Assembly (NCBI RefSeq): GCF_028858535.1
Contig: NZ_JAPMOU010000003.1
Span: forward strand, 62,001-126,000
Length of the DNA stretch: 64,000 nt
Reading direction: 5' to 3'
DNA from: Spartinivicinus poritis
GTDB taxonomy: Bacteria; Pseudomonadota; Gammaproteobacteria; Pseudomonadales; Zooshikellaceae
Numbering within the stretch: position 1 is the first letter of the stretch; every line of letters begins with the position of its first letter. Below are positions 37,334 to 45,068 of this stretch, piece after piece. Both the position numbers and the translations under genes were made by a program. The notes below the pieces were generated by a model. That model had not been told where the DNA came from. It searched no databases and was given only the letters and a program-made list of their open reading frames with translations.

Positions 37334-37855
37334 ATGAATCAATCTGAAGAGCAAGCATTACTGCTACAAGCAACAGAGGGAGATGTACAAGCGTTTTCTG
37401 TTTTATTGGAGAAGTATTATACGATGATCTATAAAATGGCATTTAGGTGGCTAGGCAACCAACAAGATTCTGAGGATGTCGCGCAAGAAGTTTGTATAAA
37501 ACTTGGTCGGTCAATTCACGGATTTCAAATCAATAGTAAGTTTTCCACTTGGGTTTATAAAATTGTTTTGAATACGGTAAGAGATTTTCAACGCAAACAA
37601 CGTAATCATGACAATATTGAGGAAATACCAGCAGTAACTAATAGTAATACTTTGGAACAACAGGTGCAGAACACACAGTTATGGCAGTTAGTACATCAAT
37701 TACCAGTTAAACAACGCGATGCTGTTCTATTGGTTTATGCAGAAGGTTTATCCCATAGTGAAGTAGCTGATGTTTTTGAATGTAAAGAAAGCACCGTATC
37801 CTGGTACATACACGAAGCTAAAAAACAATTGAAAACATTGATTCAACATGATTGA
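37334..37855 (+). CDS. ECF-type RNA polymerase sigma factor
   Basis: A 173-residue protein from ATG 37334, though a GTG at 37256 would add 26 polar residues. The sigma-2 region (about residues 10-80) has DSEDVAQEVCIKLG. The sigma-4 region at the C-terminus has LPVKQRDAVLLVYAEGLSHSEVADVF followed by the recognition helix. Its end overlaps the start of the VWA gene by 8 bases, so the two are translated together and the VWA protein is its probable membrane partner. Confidence 0.92.
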   Translation: MNQSEEQALLLQATEGDVQAFSVLLEKYYTMIYKMAFRWLGNQQDSEDVAQEVCIKLGRSIHGFQINSKFSTWVYKIVLNTVRDFQRKQRNHDNIEEIPAVTNSNTLEQQVQNTQLWQLVHQLPVKQRDAVLLVYAEGLSHSEVADVFECKESTVSWYIHEAKKQLKTLIQHD

Positions 37856-39866
37856 AGAAAACGAATTAAGTCAGTTGAGGCATATAGAACCTCCCCCACC
37901 GTCTAATGAGGCTAAGCAACAAGCTATTAATGCAGCTTGTGAAGTATTTACCGCAGCCAAAAACAGTCACGTAGAAAAAGAACAAAGAAATTTCCAAGGA
38001 TTTGAGCGTGTGAAACGTATTATCCATGTTTTTAATCAAAAGCTATGGAGTTTCATAATGAAAAAACAAATCATTGGAGGCACAGTACTGACTAGTGTAT
38101 TAGCAGTAGCGGTAACGACTTTCCTATGGCAGCAAAATGAACAGACTATGCCTGTAGATAGTCTTGCGTCCACATCACCGGAACAAACAAAACCTGACAG
38201 TAGCGGTGAACTTATGGTCGCTGGCAGAGAAGTGCGTCAAGTGCAGGGGGTTGCGCCACACGTTTCTGAACCCATTGCTCAAGCAACTACACCATCTGTT
38301 GTACAACCCACTGTAGAAGCAAAAGTGTATAAGCCAGCTGATATGCCAATGGCTATTATGCCGAATAGTTCTCCTCAAGCGCCATTACCCAGCTTCGCTT
38401 CTGAACAAGCACGAGTTGATGACTCAGGGGGACATTATGAAACCTATAGTGGAAGAGATCAATTTGAAAAATTCACTTCAAACCCAGTCAAAAAAGTGTC
38501 TGAAGAGCCCGTTTCCACCTTTTCAATTGATGTCGATACAGCGTCTTATGCATTTACACGCAGCGCTTTAAATAAAGGCAGGTTACCGCAGAAAAATGCT
38601 GTACGTGTTGAAGAATTAATTAACTACTTTGACTATGCCTACCCCTCGCCTAAAGCATTAAAAGAGCCTTTTAAGCCAACAGTAGCGGTTTACCCTACTC
38701 CTTGGAACCAGCACACCAAACTACTCCATATTGGTATTAAAGGCCATGAAATTACTCCAACAGAAAAACCACACTCTAATCTGGTATTTTTACTTGATGT
38801 GTCTGGGTCAATGAATCATCCAGATAAATTACCGCTTCTAAAAAACGCTTTCAGCCTACTGGTTGAAAACTTAAGTCCAGAAGATACCGTCGCCATCGTG
38901 ACCTATGCAGGCCGAGCCGGCACAGTACTTGAGCCCACTCAAGCAAAACAAAAAGCAAAAATATTAGCTGCCCTCGATCAATTACAATCAGGCGGTTCGA
39001 CCGCAGGTGCCCAAGGTATCAAGCAAGCCTATGCACTGGCTGAGCAAAATTTTAAAAAAGAGGGCGTTAACCGGGTTATTTTGGCAACTGATGGAGATTT
39101 CAATATAGGTATCACCAACCGCGAAGAGCTTAAAAGTTATATTGAACGTAAACGGAAAAGTGGTATTTTTCTTTCAGTGCTAGGCTTTGGTCAAGGTAAT
39201 TATAATGATGCGTTAATGCAAACATTGGCGCAAAACGGTAATGGCAATGCCGCCTATATTGATACGTTAAATGAAGCCAGAAAAGTATTAGTCGACGAAG
39301 CTAGCTCCACCTTATACCCCATAGCAAAAGATGTAAAAATACAAATTGAATTTAACCCGAATAGGGTTTCAGAGTATCGACTCATTGGCTATGAAACTCG
39401 CCTATTAAATCGAGAAGACTTTAATAATGACAAGGTAGATGCTGGTGATATTGGCTCAGGCCATACTGTAACTGCCATTTATGAAATAACCCCTACTGAC
39501 TCAAAGGGAGCACTCATTGATACTTTACGGTATCAACAAGAAGCTAAGCAAGAAACATCAGAAACAGAATACGCATTTCTTAAATTACGCTATAAACTGC
39601 CTGACTCAGATACCAGCCAACTCATTGAAATACCTATTAATAAAGAACTGGAAACAACTAGCATTACAGAAACCTCTACAGATATCCGCTTTGCTGCCAG
39701 TGTCGCTGCATTTGGACAATTATTACGCGGCGGCCAATACCTGGGTAACTTCTCCTACAATGACGTGATCGCATTGGCTGTAAATGCTCGTGGAGATGAT
39801 GAATTTGGCTATCGAACTGAGTTTCTTAATTTAGTTCGACTGGCTAAATCTGCAAGAGCGATGTGA
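37848..39866 (+). CDS. Membrane-anchored VWA/DUF3520 protein (YfbK-like), probable anti-sigma partner
   Basis: A 672-residue protein. Residues 1-70 are cytoplasmic and charged, one membrane helix follows (about 76-97), then a Pro/Ser-rich linker. A YfbK-type N-terminal region (FSIDVDTASYAFTRSALNKG) precedes a VWA domain with an intact metal site (LLDVSGSM), and a C-terminal DUF3520-like region (YRTEFLNLVRLAKSA) ends it. The overlap with the sigma gene and the single-pass topology suggest it controls the sigma factor by sensing the periplasm. That role is inference. Confidence 0.85.
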   Translation: MIEENELSQLRHIEPPPPSNEAKQQAINAACEVFTAAKNSHVEKEQRNFQGFERVKRIIHVFNQKLWSFIMKKQIIGGTVLTSVLAVAVTTFLWQQNEQTMPVDSLASTSPEQTKPDSSGELMVAGREVRQVQGVAPHVSEPIAQATTPSVVQPTVEAKVYKPADMPMAIMPNSSPQAPLPSFASEQARVDDSGGHYETYSGRDQFEKFTSNPVKKVSEEPVSTFSIDVDTASYAFTRSALNKGRLPQKNAVRVEELINYFDYAYPSPKALKEPFKPTVAVYPTPWNQHTKLLHIGIKGHEITPTEKPHSNLVFLLDVSGSMNHPDKLPLLKNAFSLLVENLSPEDTVAIVTYAGRAGTVLEPTQAKQKAKILAALDQLQSGGSTAGAQGIKQAYALAEQNFKKEGVNRVILATDGDFNIGITNREELKSYIERKRKSGIFLSVLGFGQGNYNDALMQTLAQNGNGNAAYIDTLNEARKVLVDEASSTLYPIAKDVKIQIEFNPNRVSEYRLIGYETRLLNREDFNNDKVDAGDIGSGHTVTAIYEITPTDSKGALIDTLRYQQEAKQETSETEYAFLKLRYKLPDSDTSQLIEIPINKELETTSITETSTDIRFAASVAAFGQLLRGGQYLGNFSYNDVIALAVNARGDDEFGYRTEFLNLVRLAKSARAM

Positions 39867-39897
39867 CATATTATATAGCCAAGTAAATGATAAATAA

Positions 39898-39925
39898 CCA
39901 GGCAGTATTGATAGATACTGCTTGG
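39898..39925. terminator. Hairpin after the VWA gene
   Basis: CCAGGCAGTAT (39898-39908) pairs with ATACTGCTTGG (39915-39925) with one G-T wobble and a 6-base loop. No T-run follows, so it is only a weak or factor-assisted terminator candidate. Confidence 0.4.
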
Positions 39926-39987
39926 TGTACTTAAGGATATCATTTACTCTTAACGGCCAACTTAACAATAATTAAGGGCACCTCTAA

Positions 39988-40404
39988 TCATACCCTCAGT
40001 TGAAAATTAGCTTCCAACTGTTTTGCTGTATAAATATCATATTTCCCATTAGAAAAGTAAAACGTTGTATTCGGTTTATTCACCTTAAATAAATACCAAC
40101 CATTGAAGCGATTATCAGCGGGGTGTGCTCTGTATTCTGATGAATACCTTGCCTGACACTGAGCATTAACTTTCAAGTACTCTATCTCAGAAGCACTAAA
40201 ATGCCTGAGATATTTTAAACCAGGTAAAGCACTTGCTCCCCAAAACCCGGTAATTTCAACTTGACTACCCTGTTCATCCTCTAGCCACTCCCAATGAGAA
40301 CCATCTGAATTAGCACAAAATACACTTGTAGTATCTGCAAACACACAGGGTATATATACAATGAATACGGCTGCAGCTATTAACCAATTTTTATATGTTA
40401 TCAT
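39988..40404 (-). CDS. Secreted protein of unknown function, 138 aa
   Basis: A signal peptide spans residues 1-23 (cleavage after VFA), leaving a mature domain of about 115 residues. It is rich in Tyr, Phe and Trp and has two cysteines (CANSDGSHWEWLEDEQG and NAQCQARYSSEY) that could form a disulfide. AGAGATAG precedes the ATG. No family was recognised. It is transcribed towards the VWA gene and has no clear partner. Confidence 0.6.
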   Translation of the reverse strand: MITYKNWLIAAAVFIVYIPCVFADTTSVFCANSDGSHWEWLEDEQGSQVEITGFWGASALPGLKYLRHFSASEIEYLKVNAQCQARYSSEYRAHPADNRFNGWYLFKVNKPNTTFYFSNGKYDIYTAKQLEANFQLRV

Positions 40405-41266
40405 ACTCGCTATCTCTTATAATTTGAGGCTTGTTAGAACAGAAAATAGGTTGTGTCGCCAGAATCTTAAAGCCTAATGAAATATTCAGGCAAGCGCCAA
40501 GTATATATATTATCTGGCACAAATAAATAGAACAAATTAGATACCATCTTAATTAGAATTTATAAAATTTTGACACTCATAATTTATCACTCTTATCGAG
40601 CAAACAAATATCCGGCCATTAACTTGGTAAAAAATATAATAGTAATTTGGTGCGCTACATCTAAGGTATTAGGCTATAAAAACATTTTAAATGTTTAATC
40701 TAATCTCTTTTGAATTAAATCCATACATGGCACTCATCGCATCATACATAAACTTATTTCGATCTTACTGTTTTAAGGATGTAAAGCCATAGGGATTTTA
40801 GCGCGGTTATATTCGAAGAGATTAGGGACGATATGGTAAGGGTTTGGGACAAGCTGAAAGGGAGTGCTTGCATTTAAAGTAACCATCCAAGCCTCCTTGG
40901 TATTTTAGTTTAAATGCCTTTTAGAAAAGGCAGGTGTCAACTACCCTACCAAAACGGCGGGTGCTATTTCCATAGAGTGGTATTATATTTACTCCTCTAT
41001 CCACCATAACAAACATGCTGGCAAAGCAGGATTGTGCACAAAAAAAACGCATTTGAGGGGCGGGAACCGCTTAATGTTTTGCGAGTGATGGATGGGTTGT
41101 CGATGTTCAGTAGTGCGGATAAGCCCGCTGATTTAACAGGGGCTTATCCGATAAATTTACCATCAAACTGTATGAACAATAATTTGGTTAAAAGTATGAT
41201 GGTAATTCAGTGTACTACAGTAGAGTACTAGCTAATAGGAAAATTTTGTTTAATAGAGTTTTTCTA
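40405..41266. other. Intergenic region with two long inverted repeats
   Basis: About 860 bases without a supportable gene. A frame at 41034-41231 has no ribosome site and is cut by a hairpin. GCATTTAAA (40870-40878) and TTTAAATGC (40909-40917) bracket an inner CCAAG/CTTGG pair. CGGATAAGCCC (41116-41126) and GGGCTTATCCG (41140-41150) form a perfect 11-bp stem. Neither is followed by a T-run. These look like remnants of small mobile repeats next to the Rhs tail. Confidence 0.5.
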
Positions 41267-41533
41267 TTACTCATACCCTAGCGGAAACCAAATCCCACGG
41301 ACAGTCACATTACCCATATTAGGTAAAACGTGTCCAGTATCTAAAGTAGATACATCTACATCCTCTTCTACCGATTTAGGTGGAGGCACTATATCCTTGA
41401 ATACTTTGCTTTTAAGGAGTTCCAGAGCATCATCATAATTATATGCAGTAACTCCACACCCCATTAATAAACCAGGAGGAGAACCATCATCTAGTTTAAA
41501 ATCAAAACGAAACCAAAATCGATGTAATTTCAT
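41267..41533 (-). CDS. Candidate immunity protein for the displaced Rhs toxin tip, 88 aa
   Basis: An 88-residue soluble protein starting MKLHRFWFRFDF. AGGTAG is about 9 bases upstream and lies inside the last codons of the orphan toxin fragment at 41538-41651. A small unannotated gene directly after an Rhs tip fragment is the usual place for an immunity gene. No family was recognised. Function is inferred from position only. Confidence 0.55.
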   Translation of the reverse strand: MKLHRFWFRFDFKLDDGSPPGLLMGCGVTAYNYDDALELLKSKVFKDIVPPPKSVEEDVDVSTLDTGHVLPNMGNVTVRGIWFPLGYE

Positions 41534-41537
41534 AGTA

Positions 41538-41651
41538 TTAGCTACCTGGATTAAATACTGGTTTAGCGCCTAGTTCAAAACGGATGCCAGGGCCTTGAAA
41601 GGGGTTATGAGATCCAGGGACAATTTGTAGAAGGCTTGACTTAAACTTCAC
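41538..41651 (-). pseudogene. Orphan Rhs toxin C-terminal fragment
   Basis: The minus-strand frame encodes about 37 residues ending SHNPFQGPGIRFELGAKPVF, then NPGS and a stop. Such a sequence looks like the end of a polymorphic toxin rather than a free gene. It lies between the two immunity candidates and overlaps the 3' end of the upstream one. Displaced tips with their immunity genes are a known result of Rhs recombination. The toxin type is unknown. Confidence 0.5.
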
Positions 41652-42129
41652 CAATATATAAGTAATGATCATCGGGATCATTTTTATTTACTAAATGATT
41701 AAAGATATATTCTTTTCCTCCTCGTGAAAAAATAAATAAAAACTGATCACTAGGAGAAATTGCTACTTGTTTGCCAATGAAACTATTAAATATAGCTTTC
41801 CAATTCCAAAAAACCTGATCCCCTGATGGAAACTCAAAAGAAATGTTACTTTGAAGGTTTAAGTCACTTATAGTTGGCTTCGTAAGTAAAACATCCCACT
41901 CAACTGAATTTATACCAGCAAAAACTTTTAAATAGTTACCATTATTAAATTCCAAAATTAGATTTAGTCCATCAAATTGGTAGTTAACAACAACCTTACC
42001 ATTTATAAGACTAGCTTTATTTTTATCAATACTCTCTCTATCAGAAGCAGCAGTTGCTTCTGATAGAGAGTTATATTCATTTGCACGGATTTTTTGCGTT
42101 ACTTGTATTACTTTTTTCATGCTAACCAT
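41641..42129 (-). CDS. Candidate immunity protein of the Rhs toxin, 162 aa
   Basis: A 162-residue soluble, mostly beta protein starting 28 bases after the stop of the 944-residue Rhs gene, on the same strand. It has no signal peptide. An alternative ATG is at 42120. Rhs effectors normally have their immunity gene in exactly this place. There is no recognised family, so immunity is an inference from position. Confidence 0.6.
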   Translation of the reverse strand: MVSMKKVIQVTQKIRANEYNSLSEATAASDRESIDKNKASLINGKVVVNYQFDGLNLILEFNNGNYLKVFAGINSVEWDVLLTKPTISDLNLQSNISFEFPSGDQVFWNWKAIFNSFIGKQVAISPSDQFLFIFSRGGKEYIFNHLVNKNDPDDHYLYIGEV

Positions 42130-42157
42130 AGTTTTTTATAAATTATTAATTCCTCTA

Positions 42158-44977
42158 CTACCAATACTTATCATTTTGTGATGAACGATGTCCTCCAGTC
42201 CATTTTCCAGTCTTGGGATTCTTAAATGCAGTTTGAATCTCTCCATCAGAGTCTACACCAGACCACTTTTCTGTAAAGCCTTGCTCTCTCAGGCCAGGGT
42301 CTTTTGTTTTCCCTTCATACTCCACTTCATCTAATGGATTTACACTACCAACAGCAGCATCTAATGAATCATACTCCTCCTGAACAGTACCATCCTCATC
42401 ATACATTGGTGGAGTAGTCACAGGAGTCAGTGGTATTCCATTAGGATACAGTTCCGCGCTCCTATCTCCAATAGGATCAGACCACGCTAAACATATAACC
42501 CCTAGAGTAAGAGGGTTCCTCAATAATGGAATTATTTTTGCGTAGCCCCAAGGCTTAATTCTACTACCACCACCTTCACTCCACCAAGTTGAATCCGCTG
42601 TGGCAGACTCCAGGCCAAATCGATCTATATAATTTAAAGGGTTACTTTCTACATAAGCATAAGTATTCAACCCACCAGCTAACCCAATCGGATCACTCTG
42701 AATATACCGCCCTAAGTTAGGGTCATAATCCCTAAAGTAGTTGTAGTGCAAACCTGACTCAACATCATAAACTTGCCCAGGAAAGCGCAGTGCAATAACC
42801 ACCTTCTGGCCATCACCATCCACATCTTCATTCGCTAAGCCAACTCCAAACGCATCTGATTGCCATTGCCAAACAGCCTGGCCTGCTTTATTGGTAGCAA
42901 CCTTCGGAGTGTTAAGATGATCACTGTGGATATACGCAACTTGCTGTTTAGTGCTTTGGCCTTTGTCGTTTAGCCATTGCTCTAACATGGTTATCGGTTG
43001 AGTACCTAACCACGCATAGTTACGGGTGTAGAATGGCTTGTTGCTAGCGTTGTAATAAGCTTCTTCTAACAGTTGCCCATTTTGGTCGTAGCTGTAAATA
43101 ACGGTTTGGCTACCAAGCTCTTTAACAAGCCGCTCGCCAATCGCGTTATAACGGTATTTGGCTTGGGTAGTACCACCTTTAATAACCGCTTTTAAACGCC
43201 CTTTGCCATCATATTTAAAGCTAAGTCCTTGCCCATTGCGCGTCATATTACCCATACCATCATAGGTAAAAGGCCCTTCATCACGACGGACTACTTGGTT
43301 ACTGTTGCTAGCATAAATTAATTGTTGGGTTTCAGTTTTACCGGCTTTTTCGGTTGTACGCTTGGTGCGGTTGCCTACAGGGTCATATTCATAGGTTTTA
43401 CGACCGTAGTTGGCTTGGGCTTGCTCTTCGATTAAGCGGTCTAACGCATCATAATCATATGAGCTGTTGTTTTGCTGGGCTAATAAGTTATCAATACCGG
43501 TAATGTTTCCGTTAGGGTCATACTGGTAATTCAGCTCTTGAATCCCTTGTACCGTTTGCTGAATTAACTGTAAGTCCTGATCATATTGGCGGTTTAAAGT
43601 TTTACCATTACCCCACGTCAGTTGTTGTACAGGGCCAAACGGCACATAGCCAATAGTGTTGGCTAAATTAATGACCTGATCACTCCCCTTAAATTGACCT
43701 GTGACTTGGTTAACCTGACCATTGCTGTTGCGCTGGTAGCTGATGGTTAAACCAGAGGGGTATTGAATACGAGTCAACTGGTTAGCCAAGTTGTAGCCAT
43801 AGGCCACACCAAAAAATTGATCCTTATCATTCAAGCTAACCGAGCGCATGGTTTTGGTGACATTGCCACGGTCATCGTAATGGTAAGCAATTAAGCCTGA
43901 CTGATCCTGAATGCCAGTTAAGCGGCCAATGCCCTTGCTGCCATCGCTGGTGTCATCATAAAGATAAGTGACATTTAATGTGGGTGTAGATGGATAAATA
44001 CGCAGGGTTAGCCGGTTCAATGCATCATAGCGATAACGAGTAATACGGCCTCGGCCATCGGTTTTTTCCGTTAAATTACCCGCCGCATCATGTAAATAAT
44101 GTGTTGTACCACCGCTTGGGCTAACTTCCTTAACTAGTTGGCCTAAACCATTATAAACATAGGTCGTAGTTACCCCTCGCGGATCAGTGACTTGGGTTAA
44201 ATTATCTTGCGAATCATATTTAAATTGCGTGCTTTGGTTTAAAGCATCAGTGCTAGTGACTAACCGATTTAACGCATCATATGCATTACCGCTTTTATAA
44301 TTACGGGGGTTAGTAGCACCTGTTGTATTACTGTTTTTATCGTATTCAAACCGGCTGGTTTGACCATTAGCGCCCACGGTTTTTAATAGTCGGCTCATTT
44401 CATCATAAGCCTGGCTAAACTGACTCACTACTGCACCGGTCGAAGATTTAACGACCTGCTTGGTAATATTCCCCGCATTATCGTGCTGATACTCAATGCG
44501 TTCGCCTAAGCCATTTTGAATAGCCGTTAAACGTTTCGCTCCATCATATTCATAATGCAATTCACTACCATTGGGTAAATAAACCGCCGTCACTTGGCCA
44601 ATGGCATCGTATTCAAAGCGCGTAGTGACATCACCAGATGCACTTTTAATAGTGGATTGAGTTAATTGACCTAGCTGATCATACGACAGGTTAGTCACCG
44701 TACCATTCGCATCGGTAATTTGTTGGGGATTACCAAAGGCATTGTGGTTGGATAATTGTGTGGAATGCCCCAGTGCATTAACAACTTCGGTTAACTGCCC
44801 TTTGTCGTTGTAGCTAAATTGGGTAATGTCTTGAACATCGGTACGCGGGCCATCAATTTGGGTGACATTGCCTTGGTTGTCGTATTGGTAACTGGTGGTA
44901 CTGCTTGCACCTGATAGTGCTAACGGGGAAATAAATAACGATAATGCCCCGGCTAATAAAGTCTGTTTAAACTGCAT
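42158..44977 (-). CDS. Secreted Rhs protein, core and toxin-tip half
   Basis: A 939-residue protein from ATG 44977 (a TTG at 44992 is possible) with its own signal peptide (LLAGALSLFISPLALSGAS). More than twenty YD repeats follow and the core closes at YIQSDPIGLAGGLNTYAYVE and NPLNYIDRFGLE. The last 149 residues (42161-42607) are a variable tip ending WSGVDSDGEIQTAFKNPKTG and the KWTGGHRSSQND region, a presumed toxin of unknown fold. It lacks the usual DUF6531 N-terminus, which is in the preceding gene. The two genes look like halves of one Rhs protein. Confidence 0.88.
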   Translation of the reverse strand: MQFKQTLLAGALSLFISPLALSGASSTTSYQYDNQGNVTQIDGPRTDVQDITQFSYNDKGQLTEVVNALGHSTQLSNHNAFGNPQQITDANGTVTNLSYDQLGQLTQSTIKSASGDVTTRFEYDAIGQVTAVYLPNGSELHYEYDGAKRLTAIQNGLGERIEYQHDNAGNITKQVVKSSTGAVVSQFSQAYDEMSRLLKTVGANGQTSRFEYDKNSNTTGATNPRNYKSGNAYDALNRLVTSTDALNQSTQFKYDSQDNLTQVTDPRGVTTTYVYNGLGQLVKEVSPSGGTTHYLHDAAGNLTEKTDGRGRITRYRYDALNRLTLRIYPSTPTLNVTYLYDDTSDGSKGIGRLTGIQDQSGLIAYHYDDRGNVTKTMRSVSLNDKDQFFGVAYGYNLANQLTRIQYPSGLTISYQRNSNGQVNQVTGQFKGSDQVINLANTIGYVPFGPVQQLTWGNGKTLNRQYDQDLQLIQQTVQGIQELNYQYDPNGNITGIDNLLAQQNNSSYDYDALDRLIEEQAQANYGRKTYEYDPVGNRTKRTTEKAGKTETQQLIYASNSNQVVRRDEGPFTYDGMGNMTRNGQGLSFKYDGKGRLKAVIKGGTTQAKYRYNAIGERLVKELGSQTVIYSYDQNGQLLEEAYYNASNKPFYTRNYAWLGTQPITMLEQWLNDKGQSTKQQVAYIHSDHLNTPKVATNKAGQAVWQWQSDAFGVGLANEDVDGDGQKVVIALRFPGQVYDVESGLHYNYFRDYDPNLGRYIQSDPIGLAGGLNTYAYVESNPLNYIDRFGLESATADSTWWSEGGGSRIKPWGYAKIIPLLRNPLTLGVICLAWSDPIGDRSAELYPNGIPLTPVTTPPMYDEDGTVQEEYDSLDAAVGSVNPLDEVEYEGKTKDPGLREQGFTEKWSGVDSDGEIQTAFKNPKTGKWTGGHRSSQNDKYW

Positions 44978-45068
44978 AATATTACTACTCAAAATTCAAT
45001 AAAAATCTGTAATGAGGCAGCTAATACTGCCTATTAAAAATTATTTGGGTTTTAATGATCGCCTGACT

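Noticed and set aside
41034-41231. 65-codon plus-strand frame
   Set aside because: No ribosome site, no recognisable protein, and it runs through a perfect 11-bp hairpin.
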